From assembly GCF_040802235.1 (NCBI RefSeq), contig NC_133157.1, positions 36,794,501 through 36,858,500 of the forward strand: 64,000 nucleotides of DNA, written 5' to 3'. The notes below the pieces were generated by a model, which saw only the letters and a program-made list of their open reading frames with translations, was not told where the DNA came from and searched no databases. The stretch is from Manis javanica (lineage: Eukaryota; Chordata; Mammalia; Pholidota; Manidae). This document shows positions 51,486-63,319 of the stretch, in pieces. The position numbers were made by a program, and so were the translations under genes. Position 1 is the first letter of the stretch, and every line of letters begins with the position of its first letter.

Positions 51486-51886
51486 TGATTCTAGCTTTCA
51501 GGAAGCCCTGGGGAAGGGAGAAGGTGATGTGTCTATCTGTGAGTGAGCAAGGTACCAGGGGTCTGCATGGTTCAGGAGCTCCATGTGGAGGAGGGTCCAG
51601 ATAGATGTGTTTCTGAGTTTGTGTGTCTGCCCTTTTTACTAAGCAGGGGATTTCTCAAGGCTTTGGGGGAAGTAGGGTGGGAATATGGATAAGGCTGGGA
51701 GGAGGGGGCCACAGCTGAGGTATGGAACTCAGGCTGTACATAAATAGGAGCCGACTAACATGTTTTGTCATAAGGTAGGCATGAGAGGGTGGGGTGAAGT
51801 CCAGGTCGTAAGTTTCATGTTTGCTCTCTCTTTTTTAAAAAAAACATATAGCAAATATTACAGTTTTAGGGATGGGGGTTGGGAGA

Positions 51887-51940
51887 CTACTTTAAAGAGG
51901 GTCTTTCTTCTCTGGGGAAGGAAGACCCTCTTTAAAGTAG
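51887..51940 (+). repeat. Long near-perfect inverted repeat (hairpin) in AQP3 3' UTR
   Basis: Bases 51887-51905 are perfectly complementary to 51922-51940 (19 bp, beginning CTACTTTAAAGAGGG). Pairing continues inwards to 51911/51916 with two G-U wobbles (51906/51921 and 51911/51916), so as RNA this is a stem of about 25 bp with a four-base loop CUGG. It lies about 60 bases upstream of the poly(A) signal. Confidence 0.95.
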
Positions 51941-51998
51941 CCTTATTTCTCCTTTAATCCTCCACTTAACACATGTACTCTGCCTTTTATAAAAAAAC

Positions 51999-52004
51999 AA
52001 TAAA
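51999..52004 (+). promoter_or_regulatory. AQP3: AQP3 poly(A) signal AATAAA
   Basis: Canonical hexamer inside 'acaataaaatgtatgcct', 828 bases after the stop codon, in an A-rich stretch. Confidence 0.9.
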
Positions 52005-52489
52005 ATGTATGCCTAAAACTGCCAATTGTACAAATAACTGCTTGCTCTGCTCTTGATCTGGGGCCAGTTAAGGAGTTTCAGGATGTCTGGCCACGAATAT
52101 CCAGGGTGCCCAGCTGTGTTGTCTAAACTGGACAGGAAACCCTGAGGGTAATACTGCAGCCCTGCCCTGCAGGCTGTCAGTCATACAGGTCAGAGAGCCT
52201 CTTCACCAAGCCTCTCAGCTTGAACTCAGGGGTGACACATTTTCCCCTAAGCTTTCACCTCTTGGGAGCCCCCAGGACAATGAATGGCTTCCCTTCCTCA
52301 TCCCTGCACCCACCCATCTTGAGCCTGGCATAGGGGAACTTCCTCCCAGGCAGAGCTGGACCCAGTGATCCTCCGGGGAGGTAGTGCTGTCCACAAAGTA
52401 GTGAGCTCCCTGTTGCCAGAGGAGACCAATCAGATTGGGAATCTGTGTTGCCTTTAACAGCTCGAAGCTGTTCAGGCTCCACTACCCAG

Positions 52490-52930
52490 ACCTTGGCCAT
52501 AGCCCCTTCAGTAGCCTCCCAACCTTCAGGCCTGCCCTAATCAGTCCATACAGCAACCAGAGGGATCTTTCTGAAACCCCTGCTGAAAGTGGGCCTCTTT
52601 CTGAGGCTCTCCCTGCTGCCTAGAAATAATAGAAATCCTTCCATCCTGCATTCAGGTCCTCTAGAACCTGGCCCCTGTCCCTACATCACAAGGCGCCATC
52701 CACATCCAGACTACTATTGCGCCCATGAGCCTTCCTACCTTTGGGTCTTTGCTTCAAAGTGCCCACTCACTAAAATCCTAATCTTGCTCTAATGCCTTTT
52801 CCTCCAGAAAGTCATCCTTGCTCTTCCCCACAGTCCCTCCGTCTTCCATAGTCAGCTGTCTGAGCCCAGAGACCACAGCAGCATTCATCCCTCTCTTGCC
52901 CTCTGCTTCTGTTCTTCAGTCTGAGGCACC
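52490..52930 (+). mobile_element. L2 LINE fragment
   Basis: It follows the L2 3' consensus order: 'cagcaaccagagggatcttt', 'gctctccctgctgcctagaa', 'aggtcctctagaacctggcc', 'cttttcctccagaaagtcat', then 'cagcattcatccctctcttg'. No frame remains. Confidence 0.7.
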
Positions 52931-53599
52931 TCTGTGTCCTGTACGGCCAGTGTCGGACTGACTGCTCTGTGCCCTGACTACCCAGGCAGGCAAGGTGCTC
53001 AGCACACCTGAGCCCAGGAAGCTGTGTCAGGAAATCATGTGACCCTTTTCACCTTCTTCCTTACCAGATCCTCCTCAAGTTTCACCAGGAATGAAAGGGA
53101 AGGTGGCCTCAACCCAAGCCCTCCTGCAGAGTTAACCCCTGGGAGCCGGAGGATCACTGGGTCCAGCAGGAGAACTGTTTTTAGAGGTTTTTCAAGGCTA
53201 AGCCAGCTCTTGCTTCTCAGCCATTCACAGACGAGGAGACCATGGCCCAGGGAGGGTGGGTGGCAAATGCAAGGTCACATAGTCAGGACTCTGGGGAGTT
53301 GGGGGTGCGAGAATGTAGTTCCATCTCAGGCCTCCAACCTCCTTGTCCCCAGCTCCCAAGAGGTGTGTCTGGAATGTTGCAGGGATCCAAGCCAGAGGGA
53401 GTGTCTGCTTCCCAGGCCCTGGGGGTAGGAAGGGCAAACCTCAGGAGGGGAATGTGGCCTCAGAGTTTCATTCCAGCTACACTGGTCCCACCGTTGGTGC
53501 TCCCACCATGTTGTCCTCCCCAGCACAACCCTGCCTTTCTGTCATACCTTCCTCTCAAACCCTGAAGTTGGCCCTGAGCAGTCAGCCCAGAGGGTGGTA

Positions 53600-53825
53600 G
53601 GAGGCCTTCTGGCACAGTGGCTAAGGAGTAGTACAAACCTGGATTCCAGGCCCAGTGTGGTCTTTCTCTAGCTGTGTGACCTTAGAGTGGTCATTTTCTT
53701 TCCCTGAATCTCAGTTTCCTTATCTGTGAACTGGGAAATATTGACAGGAGGAGATAATGGAAAATAACTCATGAAAGGGACTTAGCACAGTGACCAGTGG
53801 ATGGTAAATAGTCAACAAATGTCAC
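53600..53825 (+). mobile_element. MIR SINE
   Basis: It shows 'acctggattccaggcccag', 'ctagctgtgtgaccttagag', 'aatctcagtttccttatctg', 'gagataatggaaaataactc' and 'cttagcacagtgaccagtgg', a rather complete MIR. A reverse-oriented MIR fragment also lies at 53,215-53,300. Confidence 0.8.
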
Positions 53826-54524
53826 CTCATTACTTTTCGGGCAGAATTGCAGGGGCAGCGGGTGGAGGAGAGATGCTGAAGGCTGTTTTTTAAAGGTCAG
53901 TGAATTCAACATTCTCTTCCGCCTCAGATTCTTTCCACAGATTCTGAATTTCCTGAGAAGGGGGAGGTGGAGTGGTGGTGATGGCTGGCTGTGCCCTGAC
54001 CTGAGGAGGCTTTTGGGGAGGGGTAGAAGGGAGACACAAAATGGGGCCACATGCACAGGTGTAGAGGACAGAGTGTGTGGCCAAGGGGACATGTTGGGTG
54101 GAGGGTCAGACTGCATGAGAAAGGGTAAAGCCTGGCAGGGGCTGGGAGCACTGAGTCAGGCCAGGGGTCGGTAGGGACATGAGCCAAGCAGCAGTATATG
54201 ACCCCTCCAGGGGCCAGAGGAAAGCTGCCTACCACCCCACTCATTTTCAGGCTGCCTCCTAACAGCAATTCTGGCTAATAGCAACTTCCAGGAAAAAAAA
54301 AATCTCTTCATCTGCTTGAGGAAAATCTCTTAATCCATTTTCCAGTGTGAGCTTGGAGGGAGAATCACTATGTGGTGGTGGGGTGGGTAGGCTGATCCCT
54401 GGCCTCATCTCTTTCCCTTCTTCCTGAGCCTCATCCTGTCCACAGCTAGCTTTGCAGGTGCCCAAGTTTCAGGGTTGAAATCAAACAATCCCTGAAACCC
54501 GAGCTTGGTTCCTCTTTCCTTGTG

Positions 54525-54720
54525 TGCCTCCCTCTGTGTGTGTGCACTCATGCAAGTGTGTATTTCTCCATGATTCTGGGTGTGCTTGTCTCTCAGTACA
54601 GCTGGTTGTGTCTCTGTGGGTCTGTGTCTCAGGCTAACCATGTCTTTGTGTCTCTGTCAGTGCCTGAGTCTTTGTGTCTGCATCTTTCTTTGTGAACTTT
54701 TAAGAGAACACCTTGTGTGC
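54525..54720 (+). repeat. TG-rich degenerate repeat (TGTGTCTCtg)
   Basis: Variants of tgtgtctctgt recur across the interval (for example 54607, 54625, 54648 and 54674) in a TG/TC-rich low-complexity tract. Confidence 0.6.
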
Positions 54721-55344
54721 CCATCTCTGTCTGTACCTACCAGTGACTATCCTGCCAGCCTGTCCAGCTTATCCTACCCCAGGGCATGCCTCCTCCTTAA
54801 TTCCTGGTTATGAGCTCCCTCCTTGCTAACTCTTTCCCCTTAATTTTGTTTGTCTGAAAACCTGGGCGGGGCCCCCTAGGCTTGGGGAAGCATGGGTGGA
54901 GTAGAGTTGGGTGGGGTGGGAAGGAGAGAAGAGGGACTACTCCACCCCTACAGAGACCCCAGAGGCCAGAGATGCCTTTGATAACCTAAGGAAGGGCCTG
55001 TGAAGGTTTTAGGTGGGCAGCGATCTGTACCTCCTCATTGGGAGGAGAGAGTCTGGCCTGGGGTGGGGTCCCCGAGTTGTGGACCAGGGCATGCTGGCAG
55101 TGCAAAGGGAGGAGTGACTGAGGCACAGGGGCCCTCAGGGAGTTTGAAGGGAGCTTACCAAGGAGCACAACTGAGTCCTAAGGGGCAGAGGAACCATGTG
55201 TCTGGCCAGCAGCTGGAGGTGGCCGCCTCAGGGCCCCAGCATCCTCACTCCTGGGGCCTCGGCCTTTGGTGCCAGGTTTATCTGAGGTAAAGGAGAGGCT
55301 CCATCTGGTCTGGGCACCTCGACTATCCCAGAGGGGCACCTACC

Positions 55345-55445
55345 TCTTCCTTCTGTAAAGGGTAACCTGAGGCCCAATGTCTCACTCATGGTCACAGAGC
55401 AGTGCAACAGGGCCTGGACTAGAACCTGGTTTTTTGTCCCCAACC
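55345..55445 (-). mobile_element. MIR SINE fragment (minus orientation)
   Basis: 'gtaacctgaggcccaatgtc', 'catggtcacagagcagtgc' and 'ggactagaacctgg' are the reversed MIR core. Confidence 0.6.
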
Positions 55446-55999
55446 TGCCTCCCCTTGACCTCTTTTTCCCAACAACACTTTATGCCATCTGAGGTATCAG
55501 GGCTTCGGGCCCCTATCACCTGCAATCCAAGCCAGCCCTTCCCAGCCATGGGACCTCAGGCATGTGGAGGTCTCCATAATTCCCCAGATCCAAGCTCCAG
55601 CCTTCTCGAGAGGGCCTTCAGGAGGCTAAAATCAATGGGCTGCATCGCCTAGGCTTCTTTCCCACTGGCTTCTAGGTGGGTTTGGTAAGTGGGAGGCACA
55701 GTCAGGAAATCAGAGGGCAGAGAGGGTTATGTGGGGTAAGGGAGAAAGGTCAGGTATTCATGCCTTTTAAGGGTTTTCACTGTGTTCCAGTAATACTGTT
55801 CTTTCCCCTCACCCCCTCTGGCCGAGGGGGGAGTGGCTGCCTGCTGTTAGTCCCCAGGACATCCCTTGTTGCTCCCTGGGACTTTGTCCCCACTTTTGTA
55901 AAGAGTCTCTTCATAAACCTTTTCCAGGGATGCTCTTCAAGGATAAACTTCCTACTGGATCCCTGACAGATTCTACCTCTCTGCTCTTTAACTTCCCCT

Positions 56000-56115
56000 T
56001 CTGTAAAATGGGGATAGTACCTACCTCATTAAGTTGCACAAAGTGAGGATTAAGTGAATTAACATATGCACAGAACAATGCTCACTGTAGTAGTAAGTGC
56101 CATAGAGTAATATCA
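56000..56115 (+). mobile_element. MIR SINE fragment
   Basis: 'ccttctgtaaaatggggata', 'gtacctacctcattaagttg' and 'gaggattaagtgaattaaca' match the 3' half of MIR. Confidence 0.75.
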
Positions 56116-57554
56116 CTCCTGCTATTAACATGCTTCCTTGTGAGTGACCTGTGTATTGTGGGGTGGGAAAGTGTGCAGTCAGGCTTGGAATGAGATGCCT
56201 GACTTTCCAAGGCTGTTCTTCCAGCTCCCAGCTATTTGGGAACTTCGCTGGGGCCTCAGTCAGTCTAGGAGTCTAGTCTCAATCCCTCCAAGTGGAGCCA
56301 GTTTTTCTTGGGAAGACAGGTCAGTGGAGATGAAAGCCAGAGCCCCTTTCTTACCTTAGCTCTTTTCCAGAAAACTCAGGCTCCTGAAAAAGGAAGAGGT
56401 GGATACCCTACCATTCTGTTGGGATCTGGGAGTCTGAAAAGGGTTGAGAGTGGTTGTGATGATGCATTAGGGATTTAGAGGGTGAATATATATACATAGG
56501 GTCAGGGAGAGAGCAATACCAGGGAAGGTGGAGGCAGAAACAAAATATAATCTGGGGTTTCTGACCTTTCAGAGCCTGATCAGGAATCTTTCCTCAGGAC
56601 TCACTGCCATCCCACTTAGGCAACTCAAGAATGGGACAGAAACCAGGACAAGTATTATGACTTCAGGGGCCTTTTCCAGCTCTGACCAATATACTGGGAG
56701 TTTCAGCAACTTTAGGAGAAGTAAAGGGTTTGTGTCCCTTGACCCACCCATCCCTGCATATGGCCAAAGTACAAGAGGCCTGGGGGGCTTAGTGGGGGTG
56801 CTGTGGAACAGTGAAGCTTGCCAGTGGGATGAGATTATAAGTAGGCTGCAAACCAACTGAGCAGACCTGCTCAGGGTCCCATCTCTTGGCCAGCTTGGTC
56901 ACACCTTCAGGTCAGAGTGAGACATGATGTGGTATGGGGAAGAGGCGAGTGTGACCTTTTCCTGTCTCCAGTGCTCTCTGGAGTTATAGCCTTAAGCCAG
57001 ATTCAATCACCTCTACTCGCTCTGCTATCTCTTGCTCTGAGAAATTGTTATGGTATACTCACAACCATCCTCTAGCCTCTGCCATTTTTTCTGGAAGCCC
57101 CTGGGAGGAGTGATTGGCTTTTTCTAGGCTTCCTTGCTGCACTTAGAGCCCAGAAGCCTGGGCTGGGAGAGGCTGGGTGAGGAGAGAGGGGATGCTGGGT
57201 GCCCCCACAATCATGGGACATGGTCCAGTGCTCGTCTCCATGGAGACACCCTCATAGCCAAGGAGGCATCTGGAATGTCCTGCAAACCATCCTCATCCTT
57301 TGCCTCTCTGCTCAGGTTCGCTGTCAGGGCCTGGCTGGAATCAGGCTGATGGAGGGGAGGAGGTGGTCTCTACTGAGCTGGGGAAGCAGAACACAGGTTC
57401 CTCGTCTGAGGGAGCTCTTTTCTGGTAGAAGTAGCTTTTAGCTGGGGGATCCCTAGCTCCATGACAAGAGTGGAGAGGGAAGGGTGACTCCAGCATGTAC
57501 ACAAAGTATTCCCTTTATTTGACTTAAGGTTTATGGCATGAGCCACCTTTGGCC

Positions 57555-57950
57555 TTTGGAGGTACATATGTGCCAACACACACATGTGAGGGTGTGTCTG
57601 CTGTGACTGGTGAAGGATGGGGTAAGGGAAGTGTGCACATTTACACCCACACTCATTCATTGACACACTCACATGCACACACTCCACACTCAACCCACCT
57701 GTGCTCACCCATACACACTTGTACTCAGTGACTCTCACTCAGATTTGCAAACACACTTGAATAAATTCATGTGCACTCACACACTTCTACATTCATACTT
57801 GGCACACACACTTACATACATACACTTCATGTCCTTACACTCACATCACACACACCTTACATCATGCATGCCTGAGCACACGCTGACATCCAATGCACCC
57901 CAACTTGAATACACACCTACCCGGCACTCACACTAGAATACACTCTTATC
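57555..57950 (+). repeat. Degenerate CA/CAT-rich minisatellite
   Basis: About 400 bases dominated by 'cacac', 'cacactc' and 'acatacac' motifs at irregular spacing, with imperfect units such as 'cactcacac' and 'acttacat'. No strict period. Confidence 0.8.
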
Positions 57951-58344
57951 CACGGGTTGCCAGAAGCCATACCTCTATGCAATGAGTCTGATAGGCTGGT
58001 AGTGTGTAGGTGGTAAACTCAGGGGATAGGGAGAAGAGGGTCACGGGGTCAGGATGTGCAGTTGGGAAGCCTTTAAGTTCTGAGGTTACAACCTAGATTT
58101 TCAGAGCAAGGGGTCAGGAAGCAAGATATTTAAAGAATGCGACTGAGAGTCCCAGTGTCTAGAAGGAGCACACAGTGGCTGTCAACAAATACTTGCTGAA
58201 GAACAGAACAGCAGGATTAACTAAAATTCCCACTTTCCTGCTGGTAGAGCTGCCTGTCTATCTCACAGAAGTGTAGAATCCTCTGTCACCAGAGTCAGGG
58301 CCATCTGACTCTCTGAAGTCAATGGGTCCAAATTCTTACGTCAT

Positions 58345-58440
58345 TTTACAGAGCTGGAGGCTGAGTCTCAAGTACAGGTGACTTGCTTGAAGCTCCTGGG
58401 TAAGGTAAGGGCCAGTCTAGGTCTGGGTCCTCAGTCTCAG
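58345..58440 (-). mobile_element. MIR SINE fragment (minus orientation)
   Basis: 'cattttacagagctggaggc', 'tgacttgcttgaagctcctg' and 'ggtctgggtcctcagtctc' fit reverse-oriented MIR. Confidence 0.55.
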
Positions 58441-58694
58441 AGTACAGCTTCTAAGGTCAGGGACAGCTGACTGCACAGAGAACCCACAGAAGACCCAGAT
58501 CCTTAGGGAAGAACAGAAAGTGCCTGAGCTCTGGGCTGTCCCAGGGATTTGGGCCTTAGGCAGGAAAGAAGGGGACCTGTAGAGGTCCCTTGAGGTATGT
58601 AGCATCAGGGAGACCAGTAGAAACTCTGAGGAAGGGCTCCTGGAAGGGTCTCATGTGTAAGTAGTACTTCTGGTCTTTCTGCTAGAGAGCTTGG

Positions 58695-58805
58695 GTTTAA
58701 TTCATTTAGCTGTTCATTATTTCACCAAATATTTATTGAGGATCTTTTTAATGTCAAGTTGTGGTAGATATCAGGAATACTACAATGAGCAAGATATATA
58801 CAATA
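58695..58805 (-). mobile_element. L2 LINE 3'-end remnant (minus orientation)
   Basis: 'ttatttcaccaaatatttat', 'tgaggatctttttaatgtca' and 'atcaggaatactacaatgag' are a degraded reverse L2 terminus. Confidence 0.6.
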
Positions 58806-59397
58806 TTAGGTAGGATGCATCTGGATGCAAAAAAGAAGAACTCTGACTTGAAGTGGTTTGAGCAACAATGGCAATTCATTCATTCACGTAACTGAAAAAT
58901 CAGAGGGAAACTTCAGGTGACACTTGATCCCGAAGCCACATCCTTTCCTTTTCTCTTGTCTTCCTTCCATCGTGTTAGCCTCATCCTAAGTCTAGATTCT
59001 CCTGTGGTTCCAAGACACCTGGCAGTAGCCCCAGACTACATATTTCTTATTAATGTCCATCAGGGAAGAGGGAGTATCCTTGTCAGAGGTCAGAGGTGCA
59101 CTCTGAGTGAACCAGCTTGGTCATAGGTCCGGCCCAGAGTCATGAGGATGGCCCAAGCTGATTGGATTAACCCAAGTCACATGTTTCACCTCTGGCCCTA
59201 AGAGAGATGTCAGCTCTATCTGAACAAGATTGATTTCCAAATGGAAACTGGGGACTGTTAGGAAATGGGAAACCAAAGTCCACTAAATGGTTCCTGTCTT
59301 CATGGAACTCAAAGCCTAAGTAGTGGAGAAGACTACAAATACAATCAATCAAAAGAAATTAAGAATTGGGACATTTCACCAGAACAAAATACCTCTA

Positions 59398-59551
59398 CAG
59401 GACTGGCTACATAATTTTCAGGGCCTAATGCAAAATGAAATGCAGAACCCCTTATTCAAAAATTATTTAGAATTTCAAGTCAGAAAACAGTATTAAATCA
59501 AACACAGGGCCCTTTTAAGGTTCAGGTCACCTGCCTATAAAGTCAGCCCTG
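59398..59551. mobile_element. hAT-type non-autonomous DNA transposon (154 bp)
   Basis: The element starts CAGGACTGGCT and ends AGTCAGCCCTG, imperfect terminal inverted repeats of 11 bp (nine of eleven match). It is flanked by a perfect 8-bp target duplication 'tacctcta' (59390-59397 and 59552-59559). Eight-base duplications and CAG...CTG ends are diagnostic of hAT transposons. The interior ('gggcctaatgcaaaatgaaa') has no reading frame. I cannot name the MER family from memory with certainty. Confidence 0.85.
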
Positions 59552-60869
59552 TACCTCTATGTTGAGACTTGAAAAATCAGAAAGAACTAGCCAGGCGGGG
59601 TCCTCCAGGTAGTGGTAACAGCTCATGTGAAGGCCTAGTGGCAGGAGATCAGGATGGCTTCAGCTTAGAGTACCGGGTGAGAATGGGAAGGTGGGCGGGT
59701 AAGGTCAGACAAAATATTTGTCAGAGAAAATCTAGGAAATCAAGGGCTCCTAGGGCTCTTGCTTGGTGACCCCTGTGGGCCCATCCTTCACCAAGCTAGG
59801 GAGGCAGGGAAGAACCAGCTGGTGGCCAGACAGAGACCAGATGCACAGTGAACAGTTGAGGGAAGTGTGGAGAGACCGGGGTGTCAAGTCTTCATGTTAG
59901 TAACTGTGCTGAAGGCTGGGGGAGATGGAAGGAGTTTACTTTGCACAAACCTACCGTCTTCTAGTTGAATATTAGACATCTCTTTTCTTGGAAATCATTT
60001 TGGCCCCTTTGCAGTGGCAATTTCTCATTAGCATCTTTATCCTGTTTAGCGTCCTAGCCTCTGGCCACATGGCTGTTCTTCTTTCTCTGATCTCGCCTCC
60101 TTACTTTCTCCCTCCTAACTGCTTACTATAATCTAAATTTTTTCTTTTTTTTTGTATTCAGCTGAGCAAAATGCAAGTGGGTCACTAGCACAGGTCCTGA
60201 GATTTCCCTTAAGTAGATTTCAGGTTTTACAAACCAGTTTTTCCCCTTCTTTTATAAGCGAATAGCACTATCTCCTGATGGTGACTGCCATTTACATGTC
60301 TCTGCCCCAGGCTGAGCTTCACTGAGACAGGAGAATATAGGTCTGGTGGTAAAAGGCAGCCCCTAGTATGTTGCAAGGGGTTCAACAAATATATGTGGGA
60401 TGAATGGATGGAATTATTCAGACCCCACTTGTAGCCTACCTTCCTTTCAATCTCCTCCCAGGGAATGGTTATAACAAAGCATTAGAAGGCCCAGAAACTT
60501 CTAATGGGGTCAGCTGTGGAAGAAGCTCGTTGAATAGACAAAACCCTGGCCAGAACAACTGTGGCAAAGTTATATTCTCTAAGGAGAGGTAGAAGAGGGG
60601 TTCTTGGTGGACCTCAGATTGGGGTAGATGTGGATCCAGGAGGGAGGAGGCAGAGATGACACTAGGGTTCCACACCTGGGTCCCTTGATGGGCCTGTGCA
60701 TAACTGGGAAAGGCACACAGCCAGCCCCCCTGGCCTTGGCTATGCCTGGAGATCTTATCTGGGGCCTGACTGAGGTATGGTACTGAGTCATGGCACCTGA
60801 GGCCTAGGAAACAGTTCCAGTGTTGAAACAGGCACAGGGAGGGGCTAGGGTGGGTGTGACTAGTCTGCC

Positions 60870-61360
60870 ACCAGTACAGACATCATCACCATCTACACTT
60901 CCTGTCATCCTTGGGTCACCTTCATGGTCACCACTCATCTCCCTCCCCGTCACTCACTTGTCACCCTCACTATCTTCCCTGCATTACAACCACTGCCCTT
61001 AACCATGCTATCACTTGACCCAGGTCCCATCACCGTGTTTCCTTCCCCAGCATTGCCAGCATCCCTGCCCCAGTCCCATGCTCAAGGCTGCTGCTCTCTG
61101 AATTAACCCTGTCTGCTTTATCAACTGCCTCTACTCCCAACCCTGTCACAGTTCCATTCCTATCTCCCCTGTCACCTGGACTGACACCACCTGTCCCTGT
61201 CATCCTAGTTACGTTTATCACCACAGCCCTCCCCACCTGTCCCAGTCCCTATCACATCTAAGTCCTCTGTACTGTCACCACCCTTCTCCATCCCCTCTGT
61301 TAGTTTACCAGCATTTCCCATCTCTGCCTCCTCCCTGTCATCATTACCAATATCCTCCTT
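60870..61360 (+). repeat. Degenerate pyrimidine-rich minisatellite (CTGTCACC-like)
   Basis: Motifs such as 'cctgtca', 'gtcaccc', 'tcaccac' and 'atcacc' recur roughly every 15-30 bases, for example near 60900, 60918, 60960, 61027, 61144, 61170, 61195, 61250 and 61273. The strand is almost purine-free in blocks. No exact period. Confidence 0.6.
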
Positions 61361-61689
61361 GTTTCCAGCCCCTTATCTAGGTGCCAAGATGGGCTTTCCC
61401 CTCTAGTGGAGGCATTCTCAACCTGACCTACCTCTGAGCCTTTGTCCCTGCCTTTCCAGCCTTCGGCCTCTTCTGGGCTTCCCATCCTGGATCGGCCATG
61501 GAAATAACCTTTGCTCTGCCCTGGCCAGGGGTGCTTCATTTTGCCCCTGTGTCAGCTGGACCTATTCCCAGGGTACTGAAAGAGTACTGGGAGGAGGTTT
61601 TGCCAGGAACCCTGAATCTTCTTGGCCTGCACCTATGACATCTGACAGTTGCTTTCACACAGCCTAGACCTAAAATCTCCATTTATTAA

Positions 61690-61990
61690 ATTGACTATTA
61701 TTTCCCTTTTTTTTCCTCCAATGTCACTACCTACCCCTATGATACACTTTCATGGCCCCCAGTACCTTGACATGTAACACTTAAGATCAACTACTTACTG
61801 GTATAATCATGTGTTTAAGGCTGTCTTGCCCACTAGGCAGGACACTCTGGGAGGGTGTAACTATGTCTGTCTCAGTCACTGTCAGGTTTCCAAGCCTAGC
61901 ACAGTGCCTGGCTTTTGGGAGGGGCTCAATGAATGTCTGTTGAGTGAATAAACAATATTTATTGAGCACTTGATGTCAAGCACCATATGT
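61690..61990 (+). mobile_element. L2 LINE 3' end
   Basis: The sequence ends with 'cctagcacagtgcctggctt', 'gggctcaatgaatgtctgtt' and 'gagtgaataaacaa', the L2 terminus, preceded by 'gtctgtctcagtcactgtc'-type sequence. Confidence 0.75.
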
Positions 61991-62459
61991 GGCAATATAC
62001 ACATATTAACTTGTTCATTCCCTGTTGTATTTTGGCATCCCTTTTTATTTCACTAACTTATGAGCATTTCAAGAGCTTCTTAGCTGACTTGGCACAAGCA
62101 CTTCTGACAAAATTCAAGCAGAGATGCACATTTCCAGTTACGCATCAGAAAGTGAGGACACTCAGAGAAAGTCAGTTACTCACACAACAAGGAAGAACAC
62201 TTTCTTCCAATTAGGGCAAAGCTAATTGTAGCTTGTAATGTCACCTCTTGATATCATCTCTCTGCACTCCAAGGGATGTAAAAGAAGATGGGGACTTAAG
62301 AGGGAGTAGGGAATGGGGGATACCTGAAGAAGATCCCCTTTTCTGATCTCTGGAGAGCAAAACTTAGATCCTTACCTCACGCCATAAAACTGATGGTTTT
62401 GAAGCGGTAAATACAAAAATTGTTAAAATAAACCTGGATATTTCTCATACTCTTTTTTT

Positions 62460-62960
62460 CTACGTAAATTCTGGGAATTTATCCTTGGGAAAATAATTGG
62501 AGATGTAGACAAAGCCTTTGCCCAAAGATCTTCATTGTAATCTTATTTATACCATTGAAACACTGAAATACAAATGCACATTTATGAATGAAAAAATGAA
62601 ATACAAAATTTTAAAGCTGGAAACAAACTGAATACCCAATGACAGAAGACAAATTAAATAAAGTATGGTTTGTCTCTATGTTATTAAAATCATGGTTCTG
62701 GAGCTGGTAATTATTCTATAATCATGGCAGTAGGTGAAAAGAGCATTATATAAAAGGTGTATACTAGATTGTTTTCAATCATGTCAACAGAGTACTTAGG
62801 AAGATTAAAAGATGAAAAGGAGTGAGAAAATTAATAGGCATTGTGCTGTTCCTGAATTGTGAACAATTTAATTTGTTTTATTTGTGGTTTTCACATATCC
62901 TTTGATGGGCATTATTACTTTTATAATAAAAGAAATGCATTTGTAAAAACAAAGAGGCAA
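62460..62960 (+). mobile_element. Old L1M (L1MC/MD-like) 3' end
   Basis: 'tctgggaatttatccttggg', 'aaaataattggagatgtaga', 'gatcttcattgtaatcttat' and 'gcacatttatgaatg' follow the ORF2-end layout of old L1M copies, with an AT-rich 3' UTR after 62,700. Confidence 0.65.
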
Positions 62961-63319
62961 GAGTAACGTTTTATGTGAAAATGTCATTATTTTTCAATCT
63001 CATATTCTTTTTGGTTTACTAAGCTATAAATCCTATGAGGCTTGCACCAGGACTGAATGAGAGAATGATAGGTAAAGTGTGATAGAGTTAATTAATTAAA
63101 TTGCTTTTTAAATTAGTGAAATGTACTTTTTGGCTGTATCTTGCATTAATTTTCACTTTAATTCCTCAGAATAAACCCTCCCTACACAGAAAGTGTTTTC
63201 GGGACTACCTTGATCTACAAAAACAAAAACTCTCACACGCATGATGGTACATTTATGAAGCAATATGAATTTGAGAAATTCTTATCATAAATATGAAAAT
63301 AAGACCTGATTATACATTA

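Larger units (their letters stand above)
51172..52020 (+). other. AQP3: AQP3 3' UTR
   Basis: It runs from the stop codon to just past the AATAAA at 51999-52004, about 840 bases. Two unusual structures lie inside it: a GTGA/GT microsatellite (51410-51484) and a 26-bp hairpin (51887-51940). No further splice sites are evident. Confidence 0.85.

Noticed and set aside
57555..57950. CRISPR-like array of short repeats
   Set aside because: The CA-rich words have no constant repeat or spacer length, and the DNA is mammalian.
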